From the NCBI RefSeq assembly GCF_020400825.1, contig NZ_JAINVH010000003.1:310001-374000 (forward strand): 64,000 bases of DNA, read 5' to 3'. Within the stretch, counting starts at the first letter, position 1, and each line of letters opens with the position of its first letter. The translations under genes and the position numbers were made by a program. Under the pieces are notes generated by a model. That model had not been told where the DNA came from. It searched no databases and was given only the letters and a program-made list of their open reading frames with translations. Shown piece after piece: positions 16,834-24,756 of this stretch. The DNA comes from Streptomyces sp. HPF1205 (lineage in GTDB: Bacteria > Actinomycetota > Actinomycetes > Streptomycetales > Streptomycetaceae).

Positions 16834-18261
16834 ATGGCGGATTCGCGCGCTGCCCGCATCCTGGTCGCTTCGAACAGGGGGCCGGTTTCGTACTCGGTGG
16901 CCGGTGACGGAACCCTGGAGAAGAAGCGGGGTGGGGGCGGACTCGTATCGGGGCTGAGCGCGATCGGTCCGGACGCGGACGCGGTGTGGGTGTGCGCCGC
17001 GCTGTCCGACGGCGACCGCGAGGCGGTGCGGCAGGGGGTCGGCGAGCCCGGTTCGCGGATGATCGCGGTGCCGCCCGAGGTGTTCGGCGCCGCGTACAAC
17101 GGGATCGCGAACTCGGTGCTGTGGTTCGTGCACCACATGCTGTACCAGACCCCGCTGGAGCCGGTCTTCGACGAGGACTTCCGCGACCAGTGGGCGTCGT
17201 ACGAGGCGTACAACGCGGCCTTCGCAGACGCGCTGGCCGAGGAGGCGGCGCGGGAAGCGGCCGTGCTGGTGCAGGACTACCACCTGGCGCTGGTGCCCGC
17301 GATGCTGCGCGAGCGCCGCCCGGACCTGCGCGTCGGGCACTTCTCGCACACCCCGTGGGCGCCGCCGGACTACTTCCGGCTGCTGCCGGACGACGTGGCC
17401 GCTCAGGTGCTGACCGGCATCCTGGGCGCGGACCGGGCCGGCTTCCTGACCCGGCGCTGGGCGGGCGCCTTCGCCGACTGCTGCGCGGCCGTGCTCGGGG
17501 CGTCGGTCTCGGACGACGGCGGGACGCTCACCGTCACCCACGAGGGCCGGACCACCGTGCTGGGGGTGCACGGCCTCGGCGCGGACGGCGACTTCCTGCG
17601 CGAGCGGGCGCACCGGCCGGACGTGGCCGAGCGGATGGAGGCGCTGCGCGCCGAGACCGGTCCCGGCCGCAGGCTGATCGTGCGGGTGGACCGTACCGAG
17701 CTGTCCAAGAACATCGTGCGCGGCCTGCTGGCGTACCGGCAGCTCCTGCACGACCACCCCGGCTGGCGCAGCCGCGTGGTGCACGTGGCCTTCGCCTACC
17801 CCTCGCGCCAGGACCTGGCCCTGTACCGGGACTACACCGCCGAGGTCTCCCGGCTGGCCGAGCGGATCAACGCGGAGTACGGCACCGCCGACTGGACCCC
17901 GGTCCTGCTCAAGGTCGACGACGACTTCCCGCGCTCGCTGGCCGCGTACCGGCTGGCCGACGTGGCCCTGGTCAACCCCATCCGCGACGGGATGAACCTG
18001 GTCGCCAAGGAGGTGCCGGTCGTCTCGGACCACGGCGTGGCCCTGGTGCTGTCGCGCGAGGCGGGCGCGTTCGCGGAGCTCGGCGAGGACGCGATCACCG
18101 TCAACCCGTACGACATCCGGGCCACCGCGGCCGCCCTCAACACGGCCCTGACCCTGCCCGAGGCCGAACGCGCCGCCCGCACCAAACGCCTCGCCGACGC
18201 GGCGACCGCCCTCCCGCCCTCCCGCTGGTTCCTCGACCAGCTGCGGGCGCTGGGGGGATGA
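16834..18261 (+). CDS. otsA: Alpha,alpha-trehalose-phosphate synthase
   Basis: GT20 family enzyme (475 aa) that makes trehalose 6-phosphate from an NDP-glucose and glucose 6-phosphate. Motifs are SNRGPVSY at the N-terminus, GGGGLVSGL, VQDYHLALVPAMLR, GHFSHTPWAPP, VDRTELSKNI and NPIRDGMNLVAKE. The C-terminal 30 codons (AERAARTKRLADAATALPPS and onward) are duplicated as DNA 878 bp downstream. The native copy ends RALGG and the duplicate would end RALTG. otsB follows on the opposite strand after two toxin-antitoxin modules, so the pathway pair has been split. Confidence 0.94.
   Translation: MADSRAARILVASNRGPVSYSVAGDGTLEKKRGGGGLVSGLSAIGPDADAVWVCAALSDGDREAVRQGVGEPGSRMIAVPPEVFGAAYNGIANSVLWFVHHMLYQTPLEPVFDEDFRDQWASYEAYNAAFADALAEEAAREAAVLVQDYHLALVPAMLRERRPDLRVGHFSHTPWAPPDYFRLLPDDVAAQVLTGILGADRAGFLTRRWAGAFADCCAAVLGASVSDDGGTLTVTHEGRTTVLGVHGLGADGDFLRERAHRPDVAERMEALRAETGPGRRLIVRVDRTELSKNIVRGLLAYRQLLHDHPGWRSRVVHVAFAYPSRQDLALYRDYTAEVSRLAERINAEYGTADWTPVLLKVDDDFPRSLAAYRLADVALVNPIRDGMNLVAKEVPVVSDHGVALVLSREAGAFAELGEDAITVNPYDIRATAAALNTALTLPEAERAARTKRLADAATALPPSRWFLDQLRALGG
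18161..18252 (+). repeat. 92-bp perfect direct repeat, copy A (3' end of otsA)
   Basis: These 92 bp are identical at every position to 19039-19130. Copy A is the coding 3' end of otsA. Both copies are followed, after a short mismatch, by GGATGATC. The copies flank a segment that carries a HigBA-like toxin-antitoxin pair. Confidence 0.97.
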
Positions 18262-18301
18262 TCGAGTCCCGGCGGTATGCAGTTTTTTGTATAGTGCGGC
18301 C

Positions 18302-18676
18302 GTGAGCACCCCGTGGCATATCGAGATCGAGCCAGAGGTCCGCCACTGGCTGGAACTCCTGTCGGATGCCCAGTACGACAAGGCCGAACGGGCCGCGGAC
18401 ATGCTGGCTGCACGGCCGACGACCCTGGCGGAGCCGTACGCCCGGCATCTGGGCCGCAAGGTGCGGGAATTACGCTTCACGATGGACGGCAACGCCGTTC
18501 GGATCACCTACTGGCTCGCGCCCGATCGCCGCATCGTGCTGTTGACGGTGTTCCGCAAGACCCGGCAGCGTGAAACCGCGGAGGTCGAGCGAGCCCAGCA
18601 AGCCCAGAAGATGTGCGAGGCCGAGCACGGTCCGGCGGAGCACCGATACGAGCGGACCAAGGAGGAGGGTTCGTGA
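18302..18676 (+). CDS. HigB/Gp49-like RelE-superfamily toxin
   Basis: The 124-aa protein resembles phage Gp49-like/HigB toxins, mRNA interferases of the RelE superfamily. RELRFTMDGNAVRITYWLAP and IVLLTVFRKTRQRE carry the usual basic and aromatic core residues. GTG 18302 lies 6 bp after TATAGT (18290-18295), so the message would be leaderless; GTG 18287 is an upstream alternative. Its stop overlaps the antitoxin start (GTGA). Toxin-first order is characteristic of HigBA. The gene is inside the segment flanked by the 92-bp direct repeats. Confidence 0.82.
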   Translation: MSTPWHIEIEPEVRHWLELLSDAQYDKAERAADMLAARPTTLAEPYARHLGRKVRELRFTMDGNAVRITYWLAPDRRIVLLTVFRKTRQRETAEVERAQQAQKMCEAEHGPAEHRYERTKEEGS

Positions 18677-19023
18677 ACCACTCGCAGTGGAAGACCCGCC
18701 GCACGCGCAGGCTTCTGGGCGAAACCGTGGAAGAGTCCGCCGCCTACGTCGAGGCGGGCCAGGCGTTCGCGCTCGGCCAAGCCGTTTACGACCGCCGAAC
18801 CGCCCTGGGTCTTTCGCAGACCGAACTGGCCCGGCGCGCGGGAATGACCCAGCCGCAGATCTCCACCATCGAGGGCGGTGACTCGGTGCCGACCCTCACC
18901 CTGCTGACGCGCCTGGCCAAGGCACTGGACGCCTCCTTGACGATCGACCTCGACAACGACGAGTCGTCCTTCGTGTTCACCCCACACGTACCGGACGACG
19001 GCCGGCCCTCCTCGGCTGCCTGA
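18673..19023 (+). CDS. HigA-like XRE-family antitoxin
   Basis: A 116-aa helix-turn-helix protein. The DNA-binding unit is RTALGLSQTELARRAGMTQP followed by QISTIEGGDSVPTLTLLTRL, a canonical XRE fold, with an N-terminal extension that would contact the toxin. GGAGGAGGG lies just before GTG 18673, which overlaps the toxin stop. As in other HigBA pairs it should neutralise the toxin and repress the shared promoter. Confidence 0.85.
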   Translation: MNHSQWKTRRTRRLLGETVEESAAYVEAGQAFALGQAVYDRRTALGLSQTELARRAGMTQPQISTIEGGDSVPTLTLLTRLAKALDASLTIDLDNDESSFVFTPHVPDDGRPSSAA

Positions 19024-19038
19024 ACCGGCCCCGGCCGC

Positions 19039-19130
19039 AGGCCGAACGCGCCGCCCGCACCAAACGCCTCGCCGACGCGGCGACCGCCCTCCCGCCCTCC
19101 CGCTGGTTCCTCGACCAGCTGCGGGCGCTG
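19039..19130 (+). repeat. 92-bp perfect direct repeat, copy B
   Basis: Identical to 18161-18252 over all 92 bp. In copy B the frame would end RALTG followed by TGA, but it has no upstream otsA sequence, so it is a non-functional gene fragment. It starts 15 bp after the HigA-like stop and is followed by the promoter of the second toxin-antitoxin module. Confidence 0.97.
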
Positions 19131-19146
19131 ACAGGATGATCAAAGC

Positions 19147-19173
19147 TTGAATTTTTCCTACCGTTGGTAGCAT
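19147..19173 (+). promoter_or_regulatory. Promoter and operator of the RHH-PIN module
   Basis: TTGAAT (19147-19152) and TAGCAT (19168-19173) are a plausible promoter, though the spacer is 15 bp. The inverted repeat CTACC-GTT-GGTAG (19158-19170) covers the spacer and the -10 box, where a ribbon-helix-helix antitoxin could bind. The ATG at 19181 is 7 bp after the -10 box, so the transcript is probably leaderless. Confidence 0.55.
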
Positions 19174-19180
19174 TTGAGGC

Positions 19181-19435
19181 ATGAGCGGAGTCAAGAAGTA
19201 CTCGATCAGCCTGCCGGAGGGTCTCGCCGAGGCTGCGCGCCGGCATGTAGGTGCCGGGGGGTTCTCGGCGTACGTCGCCGAAGCCCTCGAGCACAAGGTG
19301 GCGATGGACAAGCTCGGCGAGATCGTGGCGGATTTCGAGGTCGACAATGATCCGCTGACCGAAGAAGAGGTCGAAGCGGCTCGGGCCGTACTGCGCCACG
19401 ACCACCGCAAGGCCACCGACCGGAACGCCGCTTGA
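19181..19435 (+). CDS. Ribbon-helix-helix antitoxin
   Basis: An 84-aa protein whose start, KKYSISLPEGLAEAARRHVG, is a ribbon-helix-helix DNA-binding unit (CopG/VapB type). The acidic second half (DFEVDNDPLTEEEVEAARAV) would bind and block the toxin. Its stop overlaps the toxin ATG by 1 nt (TGATG). It should autoregulate through the palindrome just upstream. Confidence 0.82.
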   Translation: MSGVKKYSISLPEGLAEAARRHVGAGGFSAYVAEALEHKVAMDKLGEIVADFEVDNDPLTEEEVEAARAVLRHDHRKATDRNAA

Positions 19436-19827
19436 TGCCCGGCACGCTCATGCTGGACTGTGAAGGCCTGTCCAAGCTCTACGGTAAAGACCGATTCGTC
19501 GCATCGCTGATCCTGGCCGCGCAGCGGGAGGGCATACGTGTGGCGACCACCGCCATGACCACCCTTGAAGCGGATTACGCAAGGGTCCACCCGGCCCGCA
19601 TCAAGTGGGTGCTCTCCCGCGTGGACGTCCACGACGTCACCCGCGAGAGCGCCGACCGTGCCGCCGAACTCCTGCGGGCGAACGGCCTGCACGGGCACGA
19701 GTACGCCATCGACGCCGTCTTCGCCGCGATCGCCCGCGACTGCCCGCCCCCGGTCACCGTCCTGACCTCCGACCCGCAGGACCTCACCCTCCTGTGCGGT
19801 CCCGCCGTCGAGATCGTCAAGGTCTGA
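19435..19827 (+). CDS. PIN-domain toxin (VapC-like)
   Basis: The 130-aa protein has the acidic residues of PIN nucleases: Asp in LMLDCEGLSKLY, Glu in TTLEADYAR, Asp in YAIDAVFAAIA and Asp in VLTSDPQDLTLL. VapC-type toxins cut tRNA or rRNA. ATG 19435 overlaps the antitoxin stop; TTG 19432 is one codon upstream. The gene ends 5 bp from the convergent otsB stop. Confidence 0.85.
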   Translation: MPGTLMLDCEGLSKLYGKDRFVASLILAAQREGIRVATTAMTTLEADYARVHPARIKWVLSRVDVHDVTRESADRAAELLRANGLHGHEYAIDAVFAAIARDCPPPVTVLTSDPQDLTLLCGPAVEIVKV

Positions 19828-19832
19828 GCCCG

Positions 19833-20681
19833 TCAGCCCAGCGCGTCCGCGAGGGCGTTCAGGAGGGCGACGATGCCCTCGGGGCCGGGGACGGCGAGGT
19901 CGGCCCGGTCCAGCAGCTCGCGGGGGGTCTCGGGGGTGCCGGCGCTGGCCACCAGCACGCCGGCCATGCCCTTGCCGCGCAGGTCCTCCACGGCCCCGTA
20001 GGCCGCGAGGTCGCCGAGGTCGTCGCCCCCGTACAGCACCGCGTCGGCGCCGACCTCCCGCAGGTAGGCGGACAGGGCGACGCCCTTGTCGACGCCGGGC
20101 GGCCGCAGTTCCAGCACGTAGCGGCCGGGCTCGACCATCAGGTCGTGGCGCCGGGCCAGCTCGGCCAGCGGCTCGCGCAGGGCCGCGAAGGCGGCGTCGG
20201 GGTCCTCGGTACGCCGGGTGTGGACGGCGACGGCCCGCCCTCCCTTGTCCTCGATCCAGGTGCCGCGCCAGGCGCCGATCCGGTCGAGGAAGCCGGGCAG
20301 TTCCGCGCGCACGGCGGTGACCCCGGGGTGGTCGCCGGGGGTGCGGACCTCGCCGGTGCGCGCGTCCCACCGCTCGGCGCCGTAGTGGCCCAGTACGACC
20401 ATGTGGTCCAGCCCGGGCACCCCGGCGAAGCCGCCGTAGCGCACCGCGACCCCGGCGGGGCGGCCGGTGACCACGGCGACGGCGGCCAGGCGCGGGGCCA
20501 GGCGGGCCAGCGCGGGGGCCGCGCCCGGGAGCGCGCGGGCCTGCTCGGGGTCGGCGACGATCGGGGCGAGGGTGCCGTCGAAGTCGAGGGCGACCACCGC
20601 GCGTTCGGGGTGCGCCAGCAGTGCGGCCAGGCCCTCCTTCCCCTCGGGCGTGTGCGGGCTGAGGATGTCGGCGGGTCCCAT
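19833..20681 (-). CDS. otsB: Trehalose-6-phosphate phosphatase
   Basis: HAD-superfamily phosphatase (282 aa) that dephosphorylates trehalose 6-phosphate made by OtsA. The nucleophile motif is VALDFDGTLAPIV, motif II is AVVTGRP, and LYGGDDLGDLAAY supplies the metal-binding aspartates. ATG 20681 (MGPADILSP) is preferred; the frame extends to 20726 but with no family similarity. It is convergent with the PIN toxin gene. Confidence 0.92.
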   Translation of the reverse strand: MGPADILSPHTPEGKEGLAALLAHPERAVVALDFDGTLAPIVADPEQARALPGAAPALARLAPRLAAVAVVTGRPAGVAVRYGGFAGVPGLDHMVVLGHYGAERWDARTGEVRTPGDHPGVTAVRAELPGFLDRIGAWRGTWIEDKGGRAVAVHTRRTEDPDAAFAALREPLAELARRHDLMVEPGRYVLELRPPGVDKGVALSAYLREVGADAVLYGGDDLGDLAAYGAVEDLRGKGMAGVLVASAGTPETPRELLDRADLAVPGPEGIVALLNALADALG

Positions 20682-20775
20682 GCCGTCGACCTTACTCGCG
20701 CGGTGCCCGGTGCACCGACGGCGCACGGTCGCAGATCCCGGCGGGCGGGCCCGAGGGCCCGGGCCGGGATCCGCC

Positions 20776-21012
20776 TCAGTCGCGTTCGGCCCGGCCGCGG
20801 TCGCGTTCGCGGCGCAGGCGGGCGACGGTCACGGGGTCGTACCGCAGTGCCCTGGGGTCGTCGAGCAGGGCGTTGAGGAGCTGGAAGTAGGCGGTCGGCG
20901 ACAGGCCGAGCCGCTCGCGGACCGCCCGCTCGCGCGGCCCCGGGCCGGTGAAGGCGCAGGCCGCGAGGTCGAGCACGGCGCGGTCCCGCGCCGACAGTTC
21001 CTCAGCGGTCAC
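20776..21012 (-). CDS. DUF3263 domain-containing protein
   Basis: A 78-aa protein with RDRAVLDLAACAFTGPGPRE and RERLGLSPTAYFQLLNALLD, the actinobacterial DUF3263 family; the fold looks like a small helix-turn-helix, and no function is known. GTG 21012 is chosen because GGGAGG lies 5 nt upstream; the GTG at 21018 would be too close. It lies between otsB and the sugar-binding protein gene on the same strand. Confidence 0.75.
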   Translation of the reverse strand: MTAEELSARDRAVLDLAACAFTGPGPRERAVRERLGLSPTAYFQLLNALLDDPRALRYDPVTVARLRRERDRGRAERD

Positions 21013-21061
21013 CGCCACCTCCCGGTCGCCTTCCCGGTCGCCTCGCCACCGGGCGGCCAGC

Positions 21062-22333
21062 CTACTTCGCCGCGTCCGCCGACTGCGCGAACCGCTGCAG
21101 GTTGCTCAGCACCTGCTTGGGGTCGGTGTGGACGGCCTGGCCGATCGTCTTCTTGACCTGGTCGCTGACCGGACCCCACGACGTCTTGTCGACCGGGTAG
21201 AAGACGGCCTCGGGCAGCAGGTTGAGGAACTGGACGAGGTCGTGGTCCTTGGGGTTCGTGCGCATGGCCTCCGACGCGGTGGTGGTCACCGGCAGCAGCC
21301 CGTACTCGTCGAGGAACCTGACGGAGTTCTTCTCCTGGTAGACGAACGTCAGGAACTTGCCGTCGGCGTCGAGGTTGCCGTTCTGCTTGAAGGCCATCAT
21401 CCAGTCGGCGACGCCCAGGGTGTCGGAGCTCGGGCCGGTCCTGCCCGGCAGCGGGACCACGCCGACCTCGATGCCGGCCGCCTTGGCCTGCGCGAGCAGG
21501 GTGGGGTGGCCGTTGATCATGCCGGCCTTGCCGGCCAGGAAGGCGGCGAAGACGTCGCGGCGGTTGGTCGCCGCCGGGTCGCCGGGGCCGACCAGCTTGG
21601 CGTCGACCAGGTTCTTCTTCACCCAGGCGAGGGCCTGGACGTTGGCGGCCGAGTCGAAGGTGTAGCTGCCGACGGTGTCGGTGTAGCCGCCCTGCGCGCC
21701 CAGCATCCACATCAGCGCCTCGGCCTGCGCCTCCTCGGGGCCCAGCGGCAGCCCGTAGGGCATCCGCACGCCGTGCGCCTTGAGTTCGACGGCGTCTTCC
21801 TTGACGTCGTGCCAGGTCTGCGGGGCCTTGGTGATGCCGGCCTTGCGGAAGAGCTTCTTGTTGTAGAAGAACATCCGGGAGCTGGAGACCCACGGTATGC
21901 CGTACTGGACGTGGTTGACCGAGCCCGCGACGGCCAGCGAGGGGATGAAGTCGGCCTGCATGCTGACCGGGAAGAGGTCGTCGGCGCTGTAGAGCTGGTC
22001 CTTGGCCGCGTAGGCCGCGTACGAGCCGATCTGAGCGATGTCGGGCGCCCGGCCGGCCTTGACCATCGCGGCGACCTTGTCGTCCACGTGGTCCCAGTCG
22101 ACGACTTCCACGTCGACCTTGATGTGCGGGTTGTCCGCCTCGAAGGAACGCGCCATGTCGTCCCAGTACTTGGTGGAGCTGTTGCCGGTCTTCGGGTCGC
22201 CGTAGTCGGCGGCGACCACGTGCAGGGTGACGTTGTGGCTCAGCGGTGAACTGCCGCCGCAGCCGCTCAGGGTACCGATCGCCAGAACGGAAGAAAGGCC
22301 GGCCGCCGCCAGCCCCAGAAGTCTTCGCTGCAC
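21062..22333 (-). CDS. Sugar ABC transporter solute-binding lipoprotein (family 1)
   Basis: The 423-aa protein has a lipoprotein signal with lipobox LSGC about 28 residues from GTG 22333, then a family 1 solute-binding fold (WDDMARSFEADNPHIKVDVE, YGIPWVSSSRMFFYNKKLF, AAFLAGKAGMINGHPTL). It binds a carbohydrate outside the membrane for import. No permease or ATPase gene is adjacent, so it must share a transporter. It is divergent from nagK across a DasR-type site, which points to an amino sugar or chitin-derived ligand; this is inference. Confidence 0.85.
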   Translation of the reverse strand: MQRRLLGLAAAGLSSVLAIGTLSGCGGSSPLSHNVTLHVVAADYGDPKTGNSSTKYWDDMARSFEADNPHIKVDVEVVDWDHVDDKVAAMVKAGRAPDIAQIGSYAAYAAKDQLYSADDLFPVSMQADFIPSLAVAGSVNHVQYGIPWVSSSRMFFYNKKLFRKAGITKAPQTWHDVKEDAVELKAHGVRMPYGLPLGPEEAQAEALMWMLGAQGGYTDTVGSYTFDSAANVQALAWVKKNLVDAKLVGPGDPAATNRRDVFAAFLAGKAGMINGHPTLLAQAKAAGIEVGVVPLPGRTGPSSDTLGVADWMMAFKQNGNLDADGKFLTFVYQEKNSVRFLDEYGLLPVTTTASEAMRTNPKDHDLVQFLNLLPEAVFYPVDKTSWGPVSDQVKKTIGQAVHTDPKQVLSNLQRFAQSADAAK

Positions 22334-22492
22334 CCTTACCGCCTTTGTGACCGCGCCGAACCGCCTTACCCGGCACAGGGGACGTACGCATGTGGAAGCG
22401 CCGAGTCTCCCATACCTTTCCCCAAGGTCTACACCACGGGTGATATCGCTTCGGTATCGGGGGGGCACGGTTGCCCGGAGCTTCGGCCGACG

Positions 22493-22508
22493 AGTGGACT
22501 AGACCTTT
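22493..22508. promoter_or_regulatory. dre site (DasR operator) before nagK
   Basis: AGTGGACTAGACCTTT matches about 13 of 16 positions of the DasR responsive element consensus. DasR is the GntR-family repressor of GlcNAc metabolism in streptomycetes and is released by GlcN-6-phosphate. The site lies 29 bp before nagK and about 160 bp before the divergent binding-protein gene, so it could control both. Confidence 0.75.
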
Positions 22509-22536
22509 ATGGGGGTGGCACGGGAGACTGTCCCCC

Positions 22537-23466
22537 GTGAGACATGTCATCGCCCTCGATGTGGGCGGCACGGGGATGAAGGCCGCCCTCGTCGCCGCGG
22601 ACGGCACGCTGCTGCACCGGGCACGCCGCCCCACCGGCCGGGAGCGCGGCCCGCGGGCCGTGGTGGCCGGGATCCTCGACTTCGCCGCCTCCCTGCGCGA
22701 GCACGGCCTGCGCGAGTACGGCGAGAGCGCCGCCGCGGCGGGCGTCGCCGTTCCCGGCATCGTCGACGAGGCGGACGGCGTCGCCGTGTACGCGGCCAAC
22801 CTGGGCTGGCGGGACGTGCCGCTGCGTTCGGCGCTCGCCGAGCGGCTCGGCCTGCCGGTGGCGCTGGGCCACGACGTGCGCGCCGGCGGGCTCGCCGAGG
22901 GCCGGATGGGGGCGGGCCGCGGCGCGGACCGCTTCCTGTTCGTGGCGCTGGGCACCGGGATCGCCGGGGCCATCGGCATCGGCGGCCGGATCGAGGCGGG
23001 CGCGCACGGCTGCGCGGGCGAGATCGGGCACATCGTGGTGCGGCCGGACGGGCCCGCGTGCGGCTGCGGGCAGCGCGGCTGCCTGGAGGCGCTCGCCTCG
23101 GCCGGCGCGGTCTCGCGCGCCTGGGCGGCGGCCACCGGGGACCCGGACGCGGACGCCGCGGGCTGCGCGCGGGCCGTCGAGGCCGGCGACCCCCGCGCGC
23201 TGCCGGTCTGGCACGAGGCGGTGGACGCGCTCGCGGCCGGCCTGGTCACCGGTCTCACCCTGCTCGACCCCCGGGTGATCGTCGTCGGCGGCGGCCTGGC
23301 CGAGGCCGGCGACACCCTCTTCGAACCGCTGCGGGCGGCCGTCGGGGAACGGGTCACCTTCCAGCAACTGCCCCTGATCGTCCCCGCCGCTCTCGGGGAC
23401 ACCGCCGGCTGCCTGGGCGCGGGCCTGCTCGCCTGGGATCTCGTCTCCGTGGAGGTAAGCGCCTGA
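22537..23466 (+). CDS. nagK: ROK-family N-acetylglucosamine kinase
   Basis: ROK sugar kinase of 309 aa. ALDVGGTGMKAALV is the phosphate loop, LFVALGTGIAGAI the second nucleotide segment, and CGCGQRGCLEALAS is the ROK zinc motif. The pairing with nagA and the dre site indicates GlcNAc phosphorylation to GlcNAc-6-phosphate; glucose is the alternative substrate. GTG 22537 fits the family start. Its stop overlaps the nagA ATG (TGATG). Confidence 0.85.
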   Translation: MRHVIALDVGGTGMKAALVAADGTLLHRARRPTGRERGPRAVVAGILDFAASLREHGLREYGESAAAAGVAVPGIVDEADGVAVYAANLGWRDVPLRSALAERLGLPVALGHDVRAGGLAEGRMGAGRGADRFLFVALGTGIAGAIGIGGRIEAGAHGCAGEIGHIVVRPDGPACGCGQRGCLEALASAGAVSRAWAAATGDPDADAAGCARAVEAGDPRALPVWHEAVDALAAGLVTGLTLLDPRVIVVGGGLAEAGDTLFEPLRAAVGERVTFQQLPLIVPAALGDTAGCLGAGLLAWDLVSVEVSA

Positions 23467-24626
23467 TGGCCCCCGTATCGACAACGCAGCGCACGGTGCT
23501 GGCGGGGGCCCGTGTGGTCCTGCCGTCAGGCGTGGTGGAGGGCGGCCGGATCACGGTCGAGGGCACCGCGATCGTGGCCGACGAGCCGGCCGAGCGGGCC
23601 ACCCACGACATGGCCGGCCGCGGGTACACGATCGTCCCCGGCTTCGTGGACATCCACAACCACGGCGGCGGCGGCGCCTCGTTCACCTCCGGCACCGCCG
23701 AGGAGGTCCTCACCGCGGTGCGCACCCACCGCGAGCACGGCACGACGACCGTGGTGGCCTCCACCGTCACCGAGTCGCCGGCCGCCCTGGCCCGCCAGGC
23801 CGGGCTGCTGTCCGAACTCGCCGAGCAGGGCGACCTGGCGGGCATCCACTACGAGGGCCCGTTCATCTCGCCGTGCCGCAAGGGCGCGCACGACGAAGGG
23901 CTGCTTCGCCACCCCGACCCGGCCGAGGTCCTGGAACTCGTCAAGGCCGCGCGCGGGCAGGCCCGGATGCTCACGCTGGCCGCGGAGCTGCCCGGCGGCA
24001 TCGAGTCGGTGCGGCTGCTTGCCGGGCTCGGGGTGATCGCCGCGATCGGCCACACCGACGCCACGTACGAGCAGACCCGCGAGGCCATCGACGCGGGCGC
24101 CACCGTGGCCACCCACCTGTTCAACGCGATGCCGCCGCTCCAGCACCGGCAGCCCGGGCCGATCGCCGCGCTGCTGGAGGACGAGCGGGTCACCGTGGAG
24201 CTGATCAACGACGGCACCCACCTGCACCCCGCCGTCCTCCAGTTGGCCTGCCGGGGCGCCGGACCGGACCGGATCGCCTTCATCACCGACGCCATGGACG
24301 CGGCCGGGTTCGGCGACGGGATGTACGACCTGGGCCCGATGAAGGTCGAGGTGCGCGAGGGCGTGGCGCGGCTGGTGGAGGGCGGCTCGATCGCCGGGTC
24401 CACGCTCACCCTGGACACCGCCTTCAAGCGGGCGGTGACGCTCGACGGCATCTCCCTGGCCGACGCGGTGCGCGCCGTGTCGGCCACCCCGGCGCGGCTG
24501 CTGGGCATGGCGGACCGGATCGGCTCGCTGGAGCCGGGCAAGGACGCGGACCTGGTGGTCCTTGACGCGGCGTTCGACCTGGTGGGTGTCATGCGCAAGG
24601 GCGAGTGGGTGGTACGTCCGGCGTAG
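23466..24626 (+). CDS. nagA: N-acetylglucosamine-6-phosphate deacetylase
   Basis: Amidohydrolase (386 aa) removing acetate from GlcNAc-6-phosphate to give GlcN-6-phosphate, the DasR effector. Metal and catalytic residues are seen in FVDIHNHGGGG, HYEGPFIS, AIGHTDATYEQ, THLFNAMPPL, FITDAMDAAG and GSIAGS. The start overlaps the nagK stop, so the two are translationally coupled. It also completes the route from MurQ product. A terminator follows. Confidence 0.94.
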   Translation: MAPVSTTQRTVLAGARVVLPSGVVEGGRITVEGTAIVADEPAERATHDMAGRGYTIVPGFVDIHNHGGGGASFTSGTAEEVLTAVRTHREHGTTTVVASTVTESPAALARQAGLLSELAEQGDLAGIHYEGPFISPCRKGAHDEGLLRHPDPAEVLELVKAARGQARMLTLAAELPGGIESVRLLAGLGVIAAIGHTDATYEQTREAIDAGATVATHLFNAMPPLQHRQPGPIAALLEDERVTVELINDGTHLHPAVLQLACRGAGPDRIAFITDAMDAAGFGDGMYDLGPMKVEVREGVARLVEGGSIAGSTLTLDTAFKRAVTLDGISLADAVRAVSATPARLLGMADRIGSLEPGKDADLVVLDAAFDLVGVMRKGEWVVRPA

Positions 24627-24705
24627 TACGCCCGCCCGGCCCCCGGCCCGCGGAAGCGGACTTCCGCCGTATTACGGGCAGTCATGTCGTCAACAGGTGG
24701 GTAAA

Positions 24706-24734
24706 GGCGGTCGGCCCGGTCTGGGCCGACCGCC
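24706..24734 (+). terminator. Terminator after nagA
   Basis: A perfect 12-bp stem (24706-24717 with 24723-24734) with a 5-nt loop is followed by GTGTCTTTGCC. It lies 80 bp past the nagA stop and 22 bp before the next gene, so the PfkB gene probably has its own weak start signal or depends on read-through. Confidence 0.8.
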
Positions 24735-24756
24735 GTGTCTTTGCCATCATCAACGG

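Noticed and set aside
18161-19130. Complete integrative element at otsA
   Set aside because: No integrase, excisionase or transfer gene lies between the repeats; only a toxin-antitoxin pair is present, so a full mobile element cannot be claimed.
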